A DNA stretch of 36,175 nucleotides from Cellvibrionaceae bacterium (GCA_021151615.1 JAGKXA010000047.1:1-36175); one strand, 5' to 3'; positions 7,677 through 16,134 are shown, counted from the stretch's first letter. Program-made: numbers and translations. Notes: generated by a model not told the origin, from the letters alone.

Positions 7677-7970
7677 ATGTCCACCCGTAAGATGCTTACT
7701 TCCAGTTACCTGATCATGATGGCGGTTACCCTATCTGCCTGTGCCGGAAAAACCCAATTTCGCAGTGCCTGTGATAAAGAAATAGAAGCCGCCTGGAGCG
7801 AACTCTCCATTGCCAAAGCGGATGGTTTTAGCGGCACAGTGAGTTACACCAAAGCACTTAGCTTGATTACCGCCGCGCGGACCATGCAAGCAGTTGAAAA
7901 TTTTGATAACTGTTACAACAACGCCAAAGATGCGCGCTTTTACATCCGCGAATCGCGCAAAGGGCAATAA
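7677..7970 (+). CDS. Small predicted lipoprotein
   Basis: I do not recognise the family. The 97-residue protein starts with a lipoprotein signal and a lipobox ending L-S-A-C, which makes Cys22 the acylated residue. The mature part is about 75 residues and mostly helical in character (KEIEAAWSELSIAKADG, ALSLITAARTMQAVENF). It holds two more cysteines, at 32 and 79, that could form a disulfide in the periplasm. An AAGGAGA ribosome binding site lies 8 bases before the ATG. The gene is 126 bases after gntK and 47 bases before an acetyltransferase gene that may share its transcript. Nothing links it to the sugar cluster except position. Confidence 0.72.
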   Translation: MSTRKMLTSSYLIMMAVTLSACAGKTQFRSACDKEIEAAWSELSIAKADGFSGTVSYTKALSLITAARTMQAVENFDNCYNNAKDARFYIRESRKGQ

Positions 7971-8017
7971 CATCAAAATAGCCAGTAAAATCAAAACAGA
8001 AAGACCAACAAACTCCT

Positions 8018-8473
8018 ATGGAAATAATTCGTTTGGCAACCCCTGCTGATCGCGCGGGTTTACTTGCGCTTTATCGCGAGCTGCGCCCCAATGATCCGCA
8101 AATACCCACTGAGCTTGCAGACAGTACACTCCAAGCAATGCTCGAAAACGCACAGATCGCACTGATTGTGGTTGAGGAAAACCAGCAACTCATTGCCAGT
8201 TGCATGCTGGGATTAATACCAACACTCACCAATGGAGCCCGCCCGTTTGCGATGATCGAACATGTCATTACCAATAGCCGTTGCCGCGGTAAAGGTATTG
8301 GCAGCCGCATGCTGCGTTTTGCAATAGATATTGCTTGGCAGAAAAATTGTTACAAAGTGATGTTACTGTCGGGAATGCAGCGGGCAGAAGCACATCGCGT
8401 TTACGAAAAACTCGGCTTTCGCGGTGATGTAGAAAAAGGCTATGCGCTAAAACCTGAGTGGTATTTGGTTTAA
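8018..8473 (+). CDS. GNAT-family N-acetyltransferase
   Basis: The 151-residue protein is a single GNAT domain, which transfers an acetyl group from acetyl-CoA to an amine. The acetyl-CoA pyrophosphate-binding motif is clear in HVITNSRCRGKGIGSRML (R-x-x-G-x-G/A pattern, about residues 87-104), with the expected motif B helix and RVYEKLGF near the end. The start has the usual strand-forming opening EIIRLATPADRAGLL. The substrate cannot be read from the sequence. It follows the small lipoprotein gene by 47 bases and ends 14 bases before a hairpin shared with the convergent phytase gene. Confidence 0.87.
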   Translation: MEIIRLATPADRAGLLALYRELRPNDPQIPTELADSTLQAMLENAQIALIVVEENQQLIASCMLGLIPTLTNGARPFAMIEHVITNSRCRGKGIGSRMLRFAIDIAWQKNCYKVMLLSGMQRAEAHRVYEKLGFRGDVEKGYALKPEWYLV

Positions 8474-8487
8474 AGCTGAAATTAAAT

Positions 8488-8508
8488 CCCCTCTTTGACA
8501 AAGAGGGG
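8488..8508. terminator. Convergent hairpin, possibly a dispersed palindromic repeat
   Basis: CCCCTCTTT (8488-8496) pairs perfectly with AAAGAGGGG (8500-8508) around a three-base loop. It lies between the acetyltransferase stop and the convergent phytase stop. The T content behind it is moderate on the minus strand and poor on the plus strand. The form resembles intergenic palindromes that occur in many copies in some gammaproteobacteria. Only one copy is in this window. Confidence 0.6.
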
Positions 8509-8518
8509 CAAGGGAAGA

Positions 8519-10447
8519 TTAATCAAGCTGCAAGGCAATGCGAATTTTTTTCCAATCAATATATTTAAAATTTTGCGGTGCCTCTGGCATTACCTTGTGG
8601 CCATCCTGTACTACCAACAACCCCTCGGGAAAATTGCTTCCAAAATTCGCAGAGCTGACTTCCAGCCCGTCGGTTTCCGATACACCATCGATATCCCTGG
8701 CGGCATCCATATCAATGCGCACGCGCCCACGCACTTTGAATGGAGGTAACGCGTCCATCACCACAAAGGTATTATTTCCCTGACTTGAAACTACAACATA
8801 GGAATTATGTTCGCCGCGATATACTCCCACACCTTCCACATCCGCGACTAACAAATCACCCGCAGCTAACACTAACTCAGGCGTATTTCCTGCTGATGGT
8901 TCAGCGTCCAGGGTCCACAGGGCGACATCTTCTTCGCCCACAAACAAACGCTGATTTTTGTCGTCCGCCACACAACCTTCCGGCTGGCTTTTTACAAAAA
9001 AGCGTCGCACTACTTCACCGGCCCAAAGGACTTTATTTTTATCGTCGAGTTTGGCGGTTAATTTAATTTGCTGGAACTCACCACTTTTGCCATTGGGAAT
9101 GGCGTAGGTTGCAGAGGCAGATTGATAGAGGCAAAAGCCATAAATTTCCTCCAGATCGGTTTTAACACTGCCAGATAACGCCAGCTTCCCCGAAGCCGGG
9201 TCAATGGTATAGATCGCCAGACTGTTGTCATGGCGATTGGTAGCCACTGCAATGTCCATACTTTTTTTACCCACCGGAATTCCGTAGCGCACATCCACGT
9301 TATTGAGTTTTCCGGTATTGAAATGCTGTACTTGTTTACCCTGTAAATCGTACACAAATAATCCCTGCTGCTTATTCGTACCTATCACACGACTTTTGCG
9401 CGGCGATTTTCTATTAACCCAAATCGCGGGATCATCTGCCGCATCCCCAAAGCGCGCCATCACCTCGGTTTGCACGTCAGGCATAATGCTAATTATGCTG
9501 TGCGCTGATTTTGTTTTCGGTGCGACCTTCCATGGCAAGGATAAATAATGATTACCGTTTTTTTCGTCACCGATCACCAGTGCAATTGCATTTTTATCCG
9601 CCACTCCAGCAGCCGCTTTCACTATTTCTGGCTCATAGGTATTGGGAAGATCGACTAACTGCTGTTGTTTGAATTTACCTTCATTAGTGTTGTAGAGCGC
9701 AAATTGTTTTTCTTCTGCAAGCGCAACGACCAACCCTTGCGGAATTACCGCCAGTGATTCCACACTACCGGATAATGCACCGAAAGGTTTTTGCAAATCT
9801 ACCGCGACACGGCCAGGCGCCGATTCTTCCGATGCGCCCTGCGCCCAAATTCCAATACCCTCTTCTGCGATAAATAATAAATCCTGTTCATCATCAACCA
9901 CGCAAGATTTACTGTTAGGTGCGATAGGTAAACGACGTAGCAGTTTTGCATTCGCCGTGCCTTTTGCATCCACCACCAACCAATGCTCTGCAGTACCGCG
10001 TTCGTCTAATAAATACAGAGAGAGATAGCCATTCACGCGGCTTAAACACAAATTTTCAATTTTAAATTCCGGCACCGGCAAACGCAGCAATTCGCGCAAC
10101 TTTCCCGATTCAGGATCAAGCGCAACCAGCCCAGGTTGTTGCTCCGGCAAAAATACCGTTGCCGCTACCAATTCAGACGATAGTGTTTTTCCATTTTGCA
10201 ATTGCACTGGAAAACGCCAATCCAACAGTTCTGCCGACAGTTTGAGTTGCGCGAGAGATTTACCGCTGACATCACGCCAGTGAATGTCATGACCCAGCGC
10301 CAGAAAAGTGGAGTGGTACTGCAGCAAGCTAGGCAGAGGCGCGATCAGCCCATCTTTTAATGACGGAGGCAGGCTATTATCAGCAATAACAGACGAACAA
10401 AAACCTGTAAACAAACAGGCTAGCAAAGATTTACGCAAACTGATCAT
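8519..10447 (-). CDS. Beta-propeller phytase with degenerate N-terminal propeller
   Basis: Beta-propeller phytases release phosphate from phytate (inositol hexakisphosphate) using calcium. The 642-residue product has a signal peptide (LRKSLLACLFTGFCSSVIADN). The second half, from about residue 315, carries the family motifs in order: DDPAIWV, GTNKQQGLFVYDL, NTGKLNNVDVRYG, EEIYGFCLY, EGCVADD...EEDVALW, DVEGVGVY, SSQGNN, SETDGLEV and EGLLVVQDG. The first half (about 30-310) repeats part of this, for example CVVDDEQDLLFIAEEGIGIW, but lacks the DPAIW and NNVD motifs, so it is probably a non-catalytic propeller as in dual-domain phytases. I choose ATG 10447, 10 bases after AAGG, over the TTG two codons earlier. 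It follows the receptor gene by 71 bases in the same operon and is probably under Pho control. Confidence 0.9.
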   Translation of the reverse strand: MISLRKSLLACLFTGFCSSVIADNSLPPSLKDGLIAPLPSLLQYHSTFLALGHDIHWRDVSGKSLAQLKLSAELLDWRFPVQLQNGKTLSSELVAATVFLPEQQPGLVALDPESGKLRELLRLPVPEFKIENLCLSRVNGYLSLYLLDERGTAEHWLVVDAKGTANAKLLRRLPIAPNSKSCVVDDEQDLLFIAEEGIGIWAQGASEESAPGRVAVDLQKPFGALSGSVESLAVIPQGLVVALAEEKQFALYNTNEGKFKQQQLVDLPNTYEPEIVKAAAGVADKNAIALVIGDEKNGNHYLSLPWKVAPKTKSAHSIISIMPDVQTEVMARFGDAADDPAIWVNRKSPRKSRVIGTNKQQGLFVYDLQGKQVQHFNTGKLNNVDVRYGIPVGKKSMDIAVATNRHDNSLAIYTIDPASGKLALSGSVKTDLEEIYGFCLYQSASATYAIPNGKSGEFQQIKLTAKLDDKNKVLWAGEVVRRFFVKSQPEGCVADDKNQRLFVGEEDVALWTLDAEPSAGNTPELVLAAGDLLVADVEGVGVYRGEHNSYVVVSSQGNNTFVVMDALPPFKVRGRVRIDMDAARDIDGVSETDGLEVSSANFGSNFPEGLLVVQDGHKVMPEAPQNFKYIDWKKIRIALQLD

Positions 10448-10518
10448 AATCAAAACCTTTTTTATAACACGGCTCCAGCAGGAGCCATTCAGGCTACAAA
10501 TACATACTTAATCAACAC

Positions 10519-13083
10519 TTAAAACTGCATAAACGTAATGCCGAGTTTATAAGTAGCGCCGTAGCTTTCGTATTGCGCGTTGTATTGGGTATCTTTCACG
10601 TAGGAATAATAGACTTCGTCGGTCAAGTTCAGCACTTCAAAATGCACTTTAATCGTATCGGTCAGGAAATAACGCAACGAAAAATCCAGCTGCATTTGAT
10701 CATCCACGTAAGCGTCGTAAGTGGATTCCATCGGCTCCAGAACCTCCAGCAAATAGTTGGATTTATAGTTGGCCGATAAACGCATGCTGATCAAATCAGA
10801 TTCATAACCGATCATAACGTTAGCGGAGGTATCCGATTGGCTAGGCATGGGAATATCGCGTGCGATAAATTCGCCGTCATCGTAGCCACCAATTTCTGCC
10901 GATGAATCCACAAAGGTAGCATTGCCACCAATTAACAACCCATTCCAGGGTGCGGGTAAACTGGAAAATTGTTTAGAGGCAGCGAACTCAATCCCGGTAA
11001 TTTCAGCGCTATCGCCATTTACAAAAGTGACGGCGTGATCAAAATCTTCATAACCGGCAGTACCACCCAAATCAGTTTGATACACAAAATTATCAATCGT
11101 TTTATGAAACGCAAATGCCGATATGACACTGGCAACGCCGGGATAATATTCAATCCCCACATCCAGATTGCTGGATTCCAATGAGTTTAAATGCGGATTG
11201 CCAAACTCGGCTTCAAGATCGCCATCATCCTCTTCAATCAATCGCCCCGGCGACAACTGTGCAAAACCTGGACGCACTACTGAATTAGTCCAGGCTGCAC
11301 GCACTTGGGTTTTATCGCTAATGCTGTAGCGGATATGCAATGCTGGTAAAAAATAATCATCGGAATTTTCAAACGATTGTGCATTTAATTCTTCTGTCTC
11401 GCCATCGTATGAATTACCCTGTGCAGTAAAATCGGTATTTTCATAACGCACGCCCGTCAAGATACGCCAATCATTAATATCCACGCGACCCATCACGTAG
11501 GCAGCACTGGTATCTTCAGTAATCAGATAATCACCGATACTGCTTTCCACTTCGTCTTCTTCAGCATCGTCGATGGCGGATTTAATCTGTGCCGCATTGA
11601 TAGTGCTGCCAAACTTACCCAGTTGATAATCTACTTCACCGCCAGAAAATTCGGTGAGCGACGTATCGCCAGTAAAATCTTCGGCAATCCAGATATCAAC
11701 ATTATTGTTCTTTTCACGCTCAGCGTGTTTGACACCGAACTTCAATTGCGCCGAATTACCCGCCAATTCCAGATCGCGTGTAAAATCCATATTGATCGCC
11801 GTGCTTTCATCATTGGTGTTGGTGCTACCCAATTCCACTTCGTCCAATTTATAGCTGGCGGATTGATAATATTCAGTCGGAGCGGAAATCAGTATCTTGC
11901 CAGTATTGGTGTAGGATAGATCGAAAGCTTCATCAGCAATTACATCGTCGTCAATTTTAAATACTGCACCGGCAATGTTTTGCGGTTCATCTTCACTGGA
12001 TTCACTGTGCGCCAAACGATAATCCATCGTCCAGCGTTCAAATCGGGTTTGGCCGCCAAGGGAACTGGATAAAATTTCCTGGGTTTCCGTGCGATCTTTC
12101 AATTCGCGCTGCACTTCGGCGCTGCCACTCTCACCTTCTACTACCGCCTCTTCAAATTCAATCACGTTAGCAAGGCGAATCTCTGCATCAGTATATTCAC
12201 TGTACAGATTGCGCCAATACAAATCAGTGTTGGCGGTTGGTTTGAAATCCAGGTTCAGGGTAAGACCGGAACGCTCGCGGGATATGCGATAATCACGTTG
12301 CTCAAACTCTTCCAAACGCGCGCCATCTTCAAAATCCCAGGCACCGCCAGTTTCCACATTATCGGAACCAAACTCGCGCTTGAATGAGCTTAAGCCAAAT
12401 GCAACACCAACATTATTTTCATCATTGCCCACACTCAATTGATTGCTGGCCGTTGCAGAAAATTTGGGGCTGGTTTGTTCGGTGTTATCGTCATAACTAC
12501 CCTCGGCAGTGAATTGCCAAAAAGCGCCATCGCGATCAAACGCCGACAAACTTTGTACTTCAATACTGCCGCCTAGTGAATTGGCATCCATATCCGGCGT
12601 TAAACTTTTAGTAACAATTAAATTTTCCAACAGGTCTGATGGAATCACATCCAACGCGACTGCGCGGCGATCCGCATCCGGGCCGGGAACCCCCACACCA
12701 TTAATGGTCACCGCATTAAAATCCGGCCCCAGGCCACGCACGCGCACATAACGGCCCTCACCTTGATCACGCTCCACCGACAATCCCGGCAAACGCTGCA
12801 ATGCTTCAGAAACATTGGTATCAGGAAATTGGCCAATCGCATCGGCTGAGACAGCGGTAATAATATTTTCTGCACTGCGCTGTTTGTTAAGTGCTTTATC
12901 GCGATTTAACTCGGCAATACGAATTTTCACTCCTTGCAAGGCCACGCCGTGCTCCGATGCTTTCACTTGACCTTCAATGCGGCCATCCGCCAGTGCACTA
13001 CACGCGAGCGTAGCGACAGTCAAAGCAAGAGTATTTTTAATCCAGATATTGGTGCGAATTTTATGCTGGTTTAACTGATTCAC
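10519..13083 (-). CDS. TonB-dependent receptor, probable phytate uptake
   Basis: TonB-dependent receptors are 22-strand outer-membrane barrels that import ligands with energy from TonB. The 854-residue protein has a signal peptide ending near ADG (residue about 33). Next come a short carboxypeptidase-regulatory-like start (GRIEGQVKASEHGVALQG), a plug (VSADAIGQFPDTNVSEALQRLPG, VRVRGLGPDFNAVTINGV, LTPDMDANSLGG) and a barrel ending in TYKLGITFMQF with a terminal Phe. It belongs to the Xanthomonas/Caulobacter-type receptor group. The regulatory-like domain stops after about 25 residues and runs straight into the plug region, so the usual rest of that domain and a recognisable TonB box are missing. 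The start is GTG 13083, with GGGGAG 5 bases upstream. The phytase gene and Pho box suggest phytate or a related organic phosphate as ligand. Confidence 0.9.
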   Translation of the reverse strand: MNQLNQHKIRTNIWIKNTLALTVATLACSALADGRIEGQVKASEHGVALQGVKIRIAELNRDKALNKQRSAENIITAVSADAIGQFPDTNVSEALQRLPGLSVERDQGEGRYVRVRGLGPDFNAVTINGVGVPGPDADRRAVALDVIPSDLLENLIVTKSLTPDMDANSLGGSIEVQSLSAFDRDGAFWQFTAEGSYDDNTEQTSPKFSATASNQLSVGNDENNVGVAFGLSSFKREFGSDNVETGGAWDFEDGARLEEFEQRDYRISRERSGLTLNLDFKPTANTDLYWRNLYSEYTDAEIRLANVIEFEEAVVEGESGSAEVQRELKDRTETQEILSSSLGGQTRFERWTMDYRLAHSESSEDEPQNIAGAVFKIDDDVIADEAFDLSYTNTGKILISAPTEYYQSASYKLDEVELGSTNTNDESTAINMDFTRDLELAGNSAQLKFGVKHAEREKNNNVDIWIAEDFTGDTSLTEFSGGEVDYQLGKFGSTINAAQIKSAIDDAEEDEVESSIGDYLITEDTSAAYVMGRVDINDWRILTGVRYENTDFTAQGNSYDGETEELNAQSFENSDDYFLPALHIRYSISDKTQVRAAWTNSVVRPGFAQLSPGRLIEEDDGDLEAEFGNPHLNSLESSNLDVGIEYYPGVASVISAFAFHKTIDNFVYQTDLGGTAGYEDFDHAVTFVNGDSAEITGIEFAASKQFSSLPAPWNGLLIGGNATFVDSSAEIGGYDDGEFIARDIPMPSQSDTSANVMIGYESDLISMRLSANYKSNYLLEVLEPMESTYDAYVDDQMQLDFSLRYFLTDTIKVHFEVLNLTDEVYYSYVKDTQYNAQYESYGATYKLGITFMQF

Positions 13084-13148
13084 GATGGCTCCCCAAAATG
13101 TTTTTTCATCATCAGCGCCCCTGATGCTGATCGTTAAGTTCGGGGGAA

Positions 13149-13182
13149 AAGCTAGGCGTCACAGATGACACTCACGTGACAA
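13149..13182 (-). promoter_or_regulatory. Pho box and -10 of the receptor-phytase operon
   Basis: On the minus strand TTGTCAC, four bases (GTGA), then GTGTCAT form two direct repeats with an 11-base period, the layout of a PhoB-binding Pho box (plus 13165-13182). Ten bases further downstream is TAGCTT (plus 13149-13154), which keeps the important TA---T positions of a -10 hexamer and sits where PhoB-activated promoters have it. The receptor start is about 65 bases further on. No -35 is needed at PhoB-activated promoters. This implies induction at low phosphate. Confidence 0.7.
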
Positions 13183-13218
13183 GTGAATTTGCCTGAACAA
13201 CTATGCAATGAGCTATTT

Positions 13219-13332
13219 TGCCTCTCCTGCACACAGCAGGCGCAGACGAGGCATTTCAGCTCAACCCCTGGGGAGGGCAATCTTTCAGGTTCACACAACT
13301 GTCACACTTGGCTGTTAAGGCTGCACAGCCAA
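13219..13332 (+). other. Possible structured leader upstream of GGDEF-AraC operon
   Basis: Several inverted repeats follow each other: TGCCTC (13219-13224) with GAGGCA (13248-13253) enclosing CCTGC/GCAGG; CCCC/GGGG at 13265-13273; and a perfect 8-bp stem TTGGCTGT (13308-13315) with ACAGCCAA (13325-13332), followed 12 bases later by a run of seven T. Between the last two lies AGGGCAATCTTTCAGGTT and then ACTGTC, which resembles the core of glycine-type aptamers but without the usual 5' GGAGAG strand. I cannot fold it here, so its role as leader RNA is a guess. Confidence 0.3.
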
Positions 13333-13389
13333 TATTAATTGTGATTTTTTTGTGGCTTTTTGTAGATTGTCCGGGAATAGGTGCGCAGC

Positions 13390-14322
13390 ATGTTGAAGCT
13401 TCATCAATGGAAATTATTAGTGCTGGCACTGGCTGCCAACATAGCGCTCAGCGCCAGCCTGGCGCTGGGTGATATTAAATTCTGGAACCAAATCAATTGG
13501 CTGGATGTGGTCAGCGAAGGTGGTGCAGCGCTGCTCGCGTTAGTATGGCTGTTATTAATTTTGCACAGCCGCCCACAAGGCCGGGTAACCCAATGGTTAA
13601 GCATTGGCTTAAGCTGTATTTTCCTGGCCGGCTTTCAGGATTGGCTGGATGAATTTATCGCCTTTCCCGCCAGCGCATTTTGGGATCACTGGGTGGAATC
13701 GGGCTTAATGCCGATCGGCCTGGGCTTGTTAACGCTCGGTATTTATCACTGGCACCAGGAGCAATTGGCGATCAATGAACAACTGCGCAAACGCGAGCGT
13801 TTATTTCGCGAACATCGCGACCTGGATTTTATTACGCAACTCAATGGTGCCACTTACCTGCGCAGATTGCTGGAAGAGGAATTACACAACTGCCGGCAGA
13901 ACAATTCGACACTGGCACTGCTATTCATTGATGTGGATTTTTTTGACGCGACCAATAGACGCTATGGTCACGCGGAAGGCGATCGCTTATTACAAGCCTT
14001 GGGCGAATTAATGTTATTAAATATTCGCCGCAGCGATTTGCTCTGCCGCTATGCGGGTGATCGTTTTGCGCTGGTATTGCCCAATACCGGCAGATCACTT
14101 GCTGAAACCATCGGCACGGAAATTACCCAGGCAATCCAGCATTTTGCATTTAAAACCAGCGTTCAAAGTGAATCGATTTTCCACAGTGCAAGTATTGGTA
14201 TCGCTTTGGTTGGCGATAATGTACAGCACGCGGATACCACTGAGGCGTTAATCCAGCGCGCAACCCGCCATCTGCTGCAGGCCAAGGGAAAACGTAATGC
14301 ACAGTTGGATCAGGTGGCGTGA
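13390..14322 (+). CDS. Membrane GGDEF-domain protein with degenerate active site
   Basis: The 310-residue protein has about four transmembrane segments in its first 125 residues, a short helix (QLAINEQLRKRERLFREH) and a GGDEF domain from about 145 to 300. GGDEF domains make cyclic di-GMP from two GTP. Here the signature reads AGDRF (222-226), so the first Gly is Ala and the catalytic-loop Glu is Arg, which should impair or remove cyclase activity. The product-binding I-site RxxD (RRSD, 213-216) is intact at the correct five-residue distance, so binding of c-di-GMP is possible. ATG 13390 has AGGTG about 7 bases upstream, and a GTG three codons earlier is an alternative. The stop overlaps the start of the AraC gene, so the two are translationally coupled. 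Confidence 0.87.
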   Translation: MLKLHQWKLLVLALAANIALSASLALGDIKFWNQINWLDVVSEGGAALLALVWLLLILHSRPQGRVTQWLSIGLSCIFLAGFQDWLDEFIAFPASAFWDHWVESGLMPIGLGLLTLGIYHWHQEQLAINEQLRKRERLFREHRDLDFITQLNGATYLRRLLEEELHNCRQNNSTLALLFIDVDFFDATNRRYGHAEGDRLLQALGELMLLNIRRSDLLCRYAGDRFALVLPNTGRSLAETIGTEITQAIQHFAFKTSVQSESIFHSASIGIALVGDNVQHADTTEALIQRATRHLLQAKGKRNAQLDQVA

Positions 14323-15341
14323 TGGAAAATCGTCCCACACACTATTTGCCCCTGGCTTACCGCGAGTTGGATAGCGCCTTTATTCCTGCCCATACCTGGC
14401 CTAAAACCCTGATCGACCTGGCGCTGGCGCGCGGCCAGCAAGAGCACAAACTGCTGCGCAATACCGGTATTTTTTATGAGGATATAGTGCGCAAAAATTT
14501 GCAGCTTTCACCACAACAAATTTTTCGTTTACTTGAAAATGCCATCCGACAGCCACAAGGTTATGAGTTGGTATTTTTAGTGGCCCAAGACCTATTAACT
14601 CCCTATCAACTCCTATTAAGCCAATCAAACAACCTGGCCGAGCTGTTGGACTATTTTGTAACCTATGCGGATGCACTATCGCCTTTGCTCAGTCCACACT
14701 TGCACTATGAGCAAGAACGCTTGGTAATTTATTGGCAGGACAATTTTGGAGCTGATGATTTAATGCCCTTTTTGCTCGCGATGACAGCAAACAGTTTGCG
14801 CAGTTTCACGCGCTGGCGTAGCGGTGCATCGCCCAATTGGACTTTTTATTTCAAACACACCAAGCCGGAATATATCGAACAGTATCAGGTGTATCTGGGT
14901 GAGCGATTGATATTTAATGCGCAAGCTCATGCGATATCGATCGCACGCGACGAATTGCATACCAACTGGCCAAAAACCCAATTGGATATATCCACTATTG
15001 ATAACCTTGCCTGCCTCAATTCACTTACAACAAATACCTTGCGCGGTTTCTTGCACGAAATTTACTATTATTTGCACCGCAATTTTCAACATCAACGCAA
15101 TCTTGAGCAATGTGCGCAGGATTTCGGCATGAGCAGTGCCAGCCTGAAACGAAAATTGCAAAAACATCGCAGCAGTTTTCAACAGCAATATGATCTGGTA
15201 CGAAAGCACATGGCTCTACACAGACTAAGCGAAACCGGCATCACCCAGGAGGAAGTTGCGCGGCACTTGCACTTTTATGATGCCGCGAATTTACGCCGCG
15301 CGTTTAAACGCTGGACGGGCCAACTTCCCGGCAAGCTTTGA
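14322..15341 (+). CDS. AraC-family transcriptional regulator
   Basis: The 339-residue protein has the layout of OruR/ArgR-like AraC regulators: an N-terminal ligand domain of the arabinose-binding PF12625 type (about 25-215) and a C-terminal double helix-turn-helix (about 240-335). In the latter, CAQDFGMSSASLKRKLQKHRSSFQQQYD and ITQEEVARHLHFYDAANLRRAFKRWTGQLPGKL are the two DNA-binding parts, the last being the classic family signature. The start ATG overlaps the TGA of the GGDEF gene by one base. A GTG one codon earlier is equally possible. The coupling suggests that the membrane protein and the regulator act together. The target genes are unknown, and the SDR gene 130 bases downstream is one candidate. 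Confidence 0.88.
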   Translation: MENRPTHYLPLAYRELDSAFIPAHTWPKTLIDLALARGQQEHKLLRNTGIFYEDIVRKNLQLSPQQIFRLLENAIRQPQGYELVFLVAQDLLTPYQLLLSQSNNLAELLDYFVTYADALSPLLSPHLHYEQERLVIYWQDNFGADDLMPFLLAMTANSLRSFTRWRSGASPNWTFYFKHTKPEYIEQYQVYLGERLIFNAQAHAISIARDELHTNWPKTQLDISTIDNLACLNSLTTNTLRGFLHEIYYYLHRNFQHQRNLEQCAQDFGMSSASLKRKLQKHRSSFQQQYDLVRKHMALHRLSETGITQEEVARHLHFYDAANLRRAFKRWTGQLPGKL

Positions 15342-15471
15342 CGACAAATATTGCCCGGTGCTTTTCTTCTCGCTGGCTTCGCTCTATAGTCCCGTCAACA
15401 TAAGCACTGCAATTTATTACATGGCTTTATTCGCCATACATTTTTATCCCGCTGCATAAAGAGGACTTCAC

Positions 15472-16134
15472 ATGCAAACCGTATTAATCACCGGTGCCAA
15501 TCGCGGAATTGGTCTCGCCCTGTGCAAAACCTATCTCGCCCAAGGGTGGCAAGTATTGGCGGTGTGTCGCAGTGCATCGCCGGAACTGGTGGAATCGGGA
15601 GCGCGCGTGATTGCCGGGGTAGATGTCACCGATCAGGCAGCGTTGAATAAACTCGCCGATACCTTCACCGGAAAAAAAATCGATTTGCTGATCAACAACG
15701 CGGGTATTTTGCAGCGCGAAGCCCTGGGTAATCTGGATTACGCCAGTATCGAGCAACAACTCAATGTCAATGCCATAGCACCACTGCGGGTAACCGAGGC
15801 ATTTCTCGGCAATTTGCAGCGCGGTGCCAAGGTGGCCTTTATCACCAGCCGTATGGGTTCTATTGGCGATAACACCTCGGGTAGCTACTACGGCTACCGT
15901 ATGTCCAAGGCGGCACTCAACGCGGCCGCGATGTCACTGGCACGCGACCTTCACCCCAAGGGGATAGCGGTAGCGGTGTTGCACCCGGGCTTTGTGCAGA
16001 CCGCCATGGTCAACTTTAGCGGTGATATTTCGGCCGAGGAATCCGCCCTGCGCTTGAGCCAGCGCATAGCCGGCCTCACTCTGGAAAACAGCGGCACCTT
16101 CTGGCATTCCAATGGCGATATCTTGCCTTGGTAA
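15472..16134 (+). CDS. SDR-family oxidoreductase
   Basis: A 220-residue classical short-chain dehydrogenase/reductase. TGANRGIG at residues 7-14 binds NAD(P)H, DVTD and NNAG follow at the expected places, and the catalytic set is Ser (ITSRMGS), Tyr and Lys in YGYRMSK. The PG motif follows in HPGFVQTAMV. The overall form is like the C-factor (CsgA) subgroup and its many uncharacterised relatives. The substrate cannot be predicted. GAGG lies 9 bases before the ATG. The gene starts 130 bases after the AraC gene on the same strand and is followed by a Gfo/Idh/MocA oxidoreductase gene 169 bases later. It probably has its own transcript. Confidence 0.9.
   Translation: MQTVLITGANRGIGLALCKTYLAQGWQVLAVCRSASPELVESGARVIAGVDVTDQAALNKLADTFTGKKIDLLINNAGILQREALGNLDYASIEQQLNVNAIAPLRVTEAFLGNLQRGAKVAFITSRMGSIGDNTSGSYYGYRMSKAALNAAAMSLARDLHPKGIAVAVLHPGFVQTAMVNFSGDISAEESALRLSQRIAGLTLENSGTFWHSNGDILPW

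Noticed and set aside
13219..13332. c-di-GMP (GEMM) riboswitch before the GGDEF gene
   Set aside because: The conserved GEMM core (CACGCACAGGGCAAACC-type) is not found.
13140..13380. Cobalamin riboswitch upstream of the TonB receptor
   Set aside because: None of the conserved boxes such as GCCACTG is present on the minus strand. The Pho box explains control better.
15342..15471. Small coding sequence between the AraC and SDR genes
   Set aside because: The only open frames are short, without a ribosome binding site, and overlap the end of the AraC gene.
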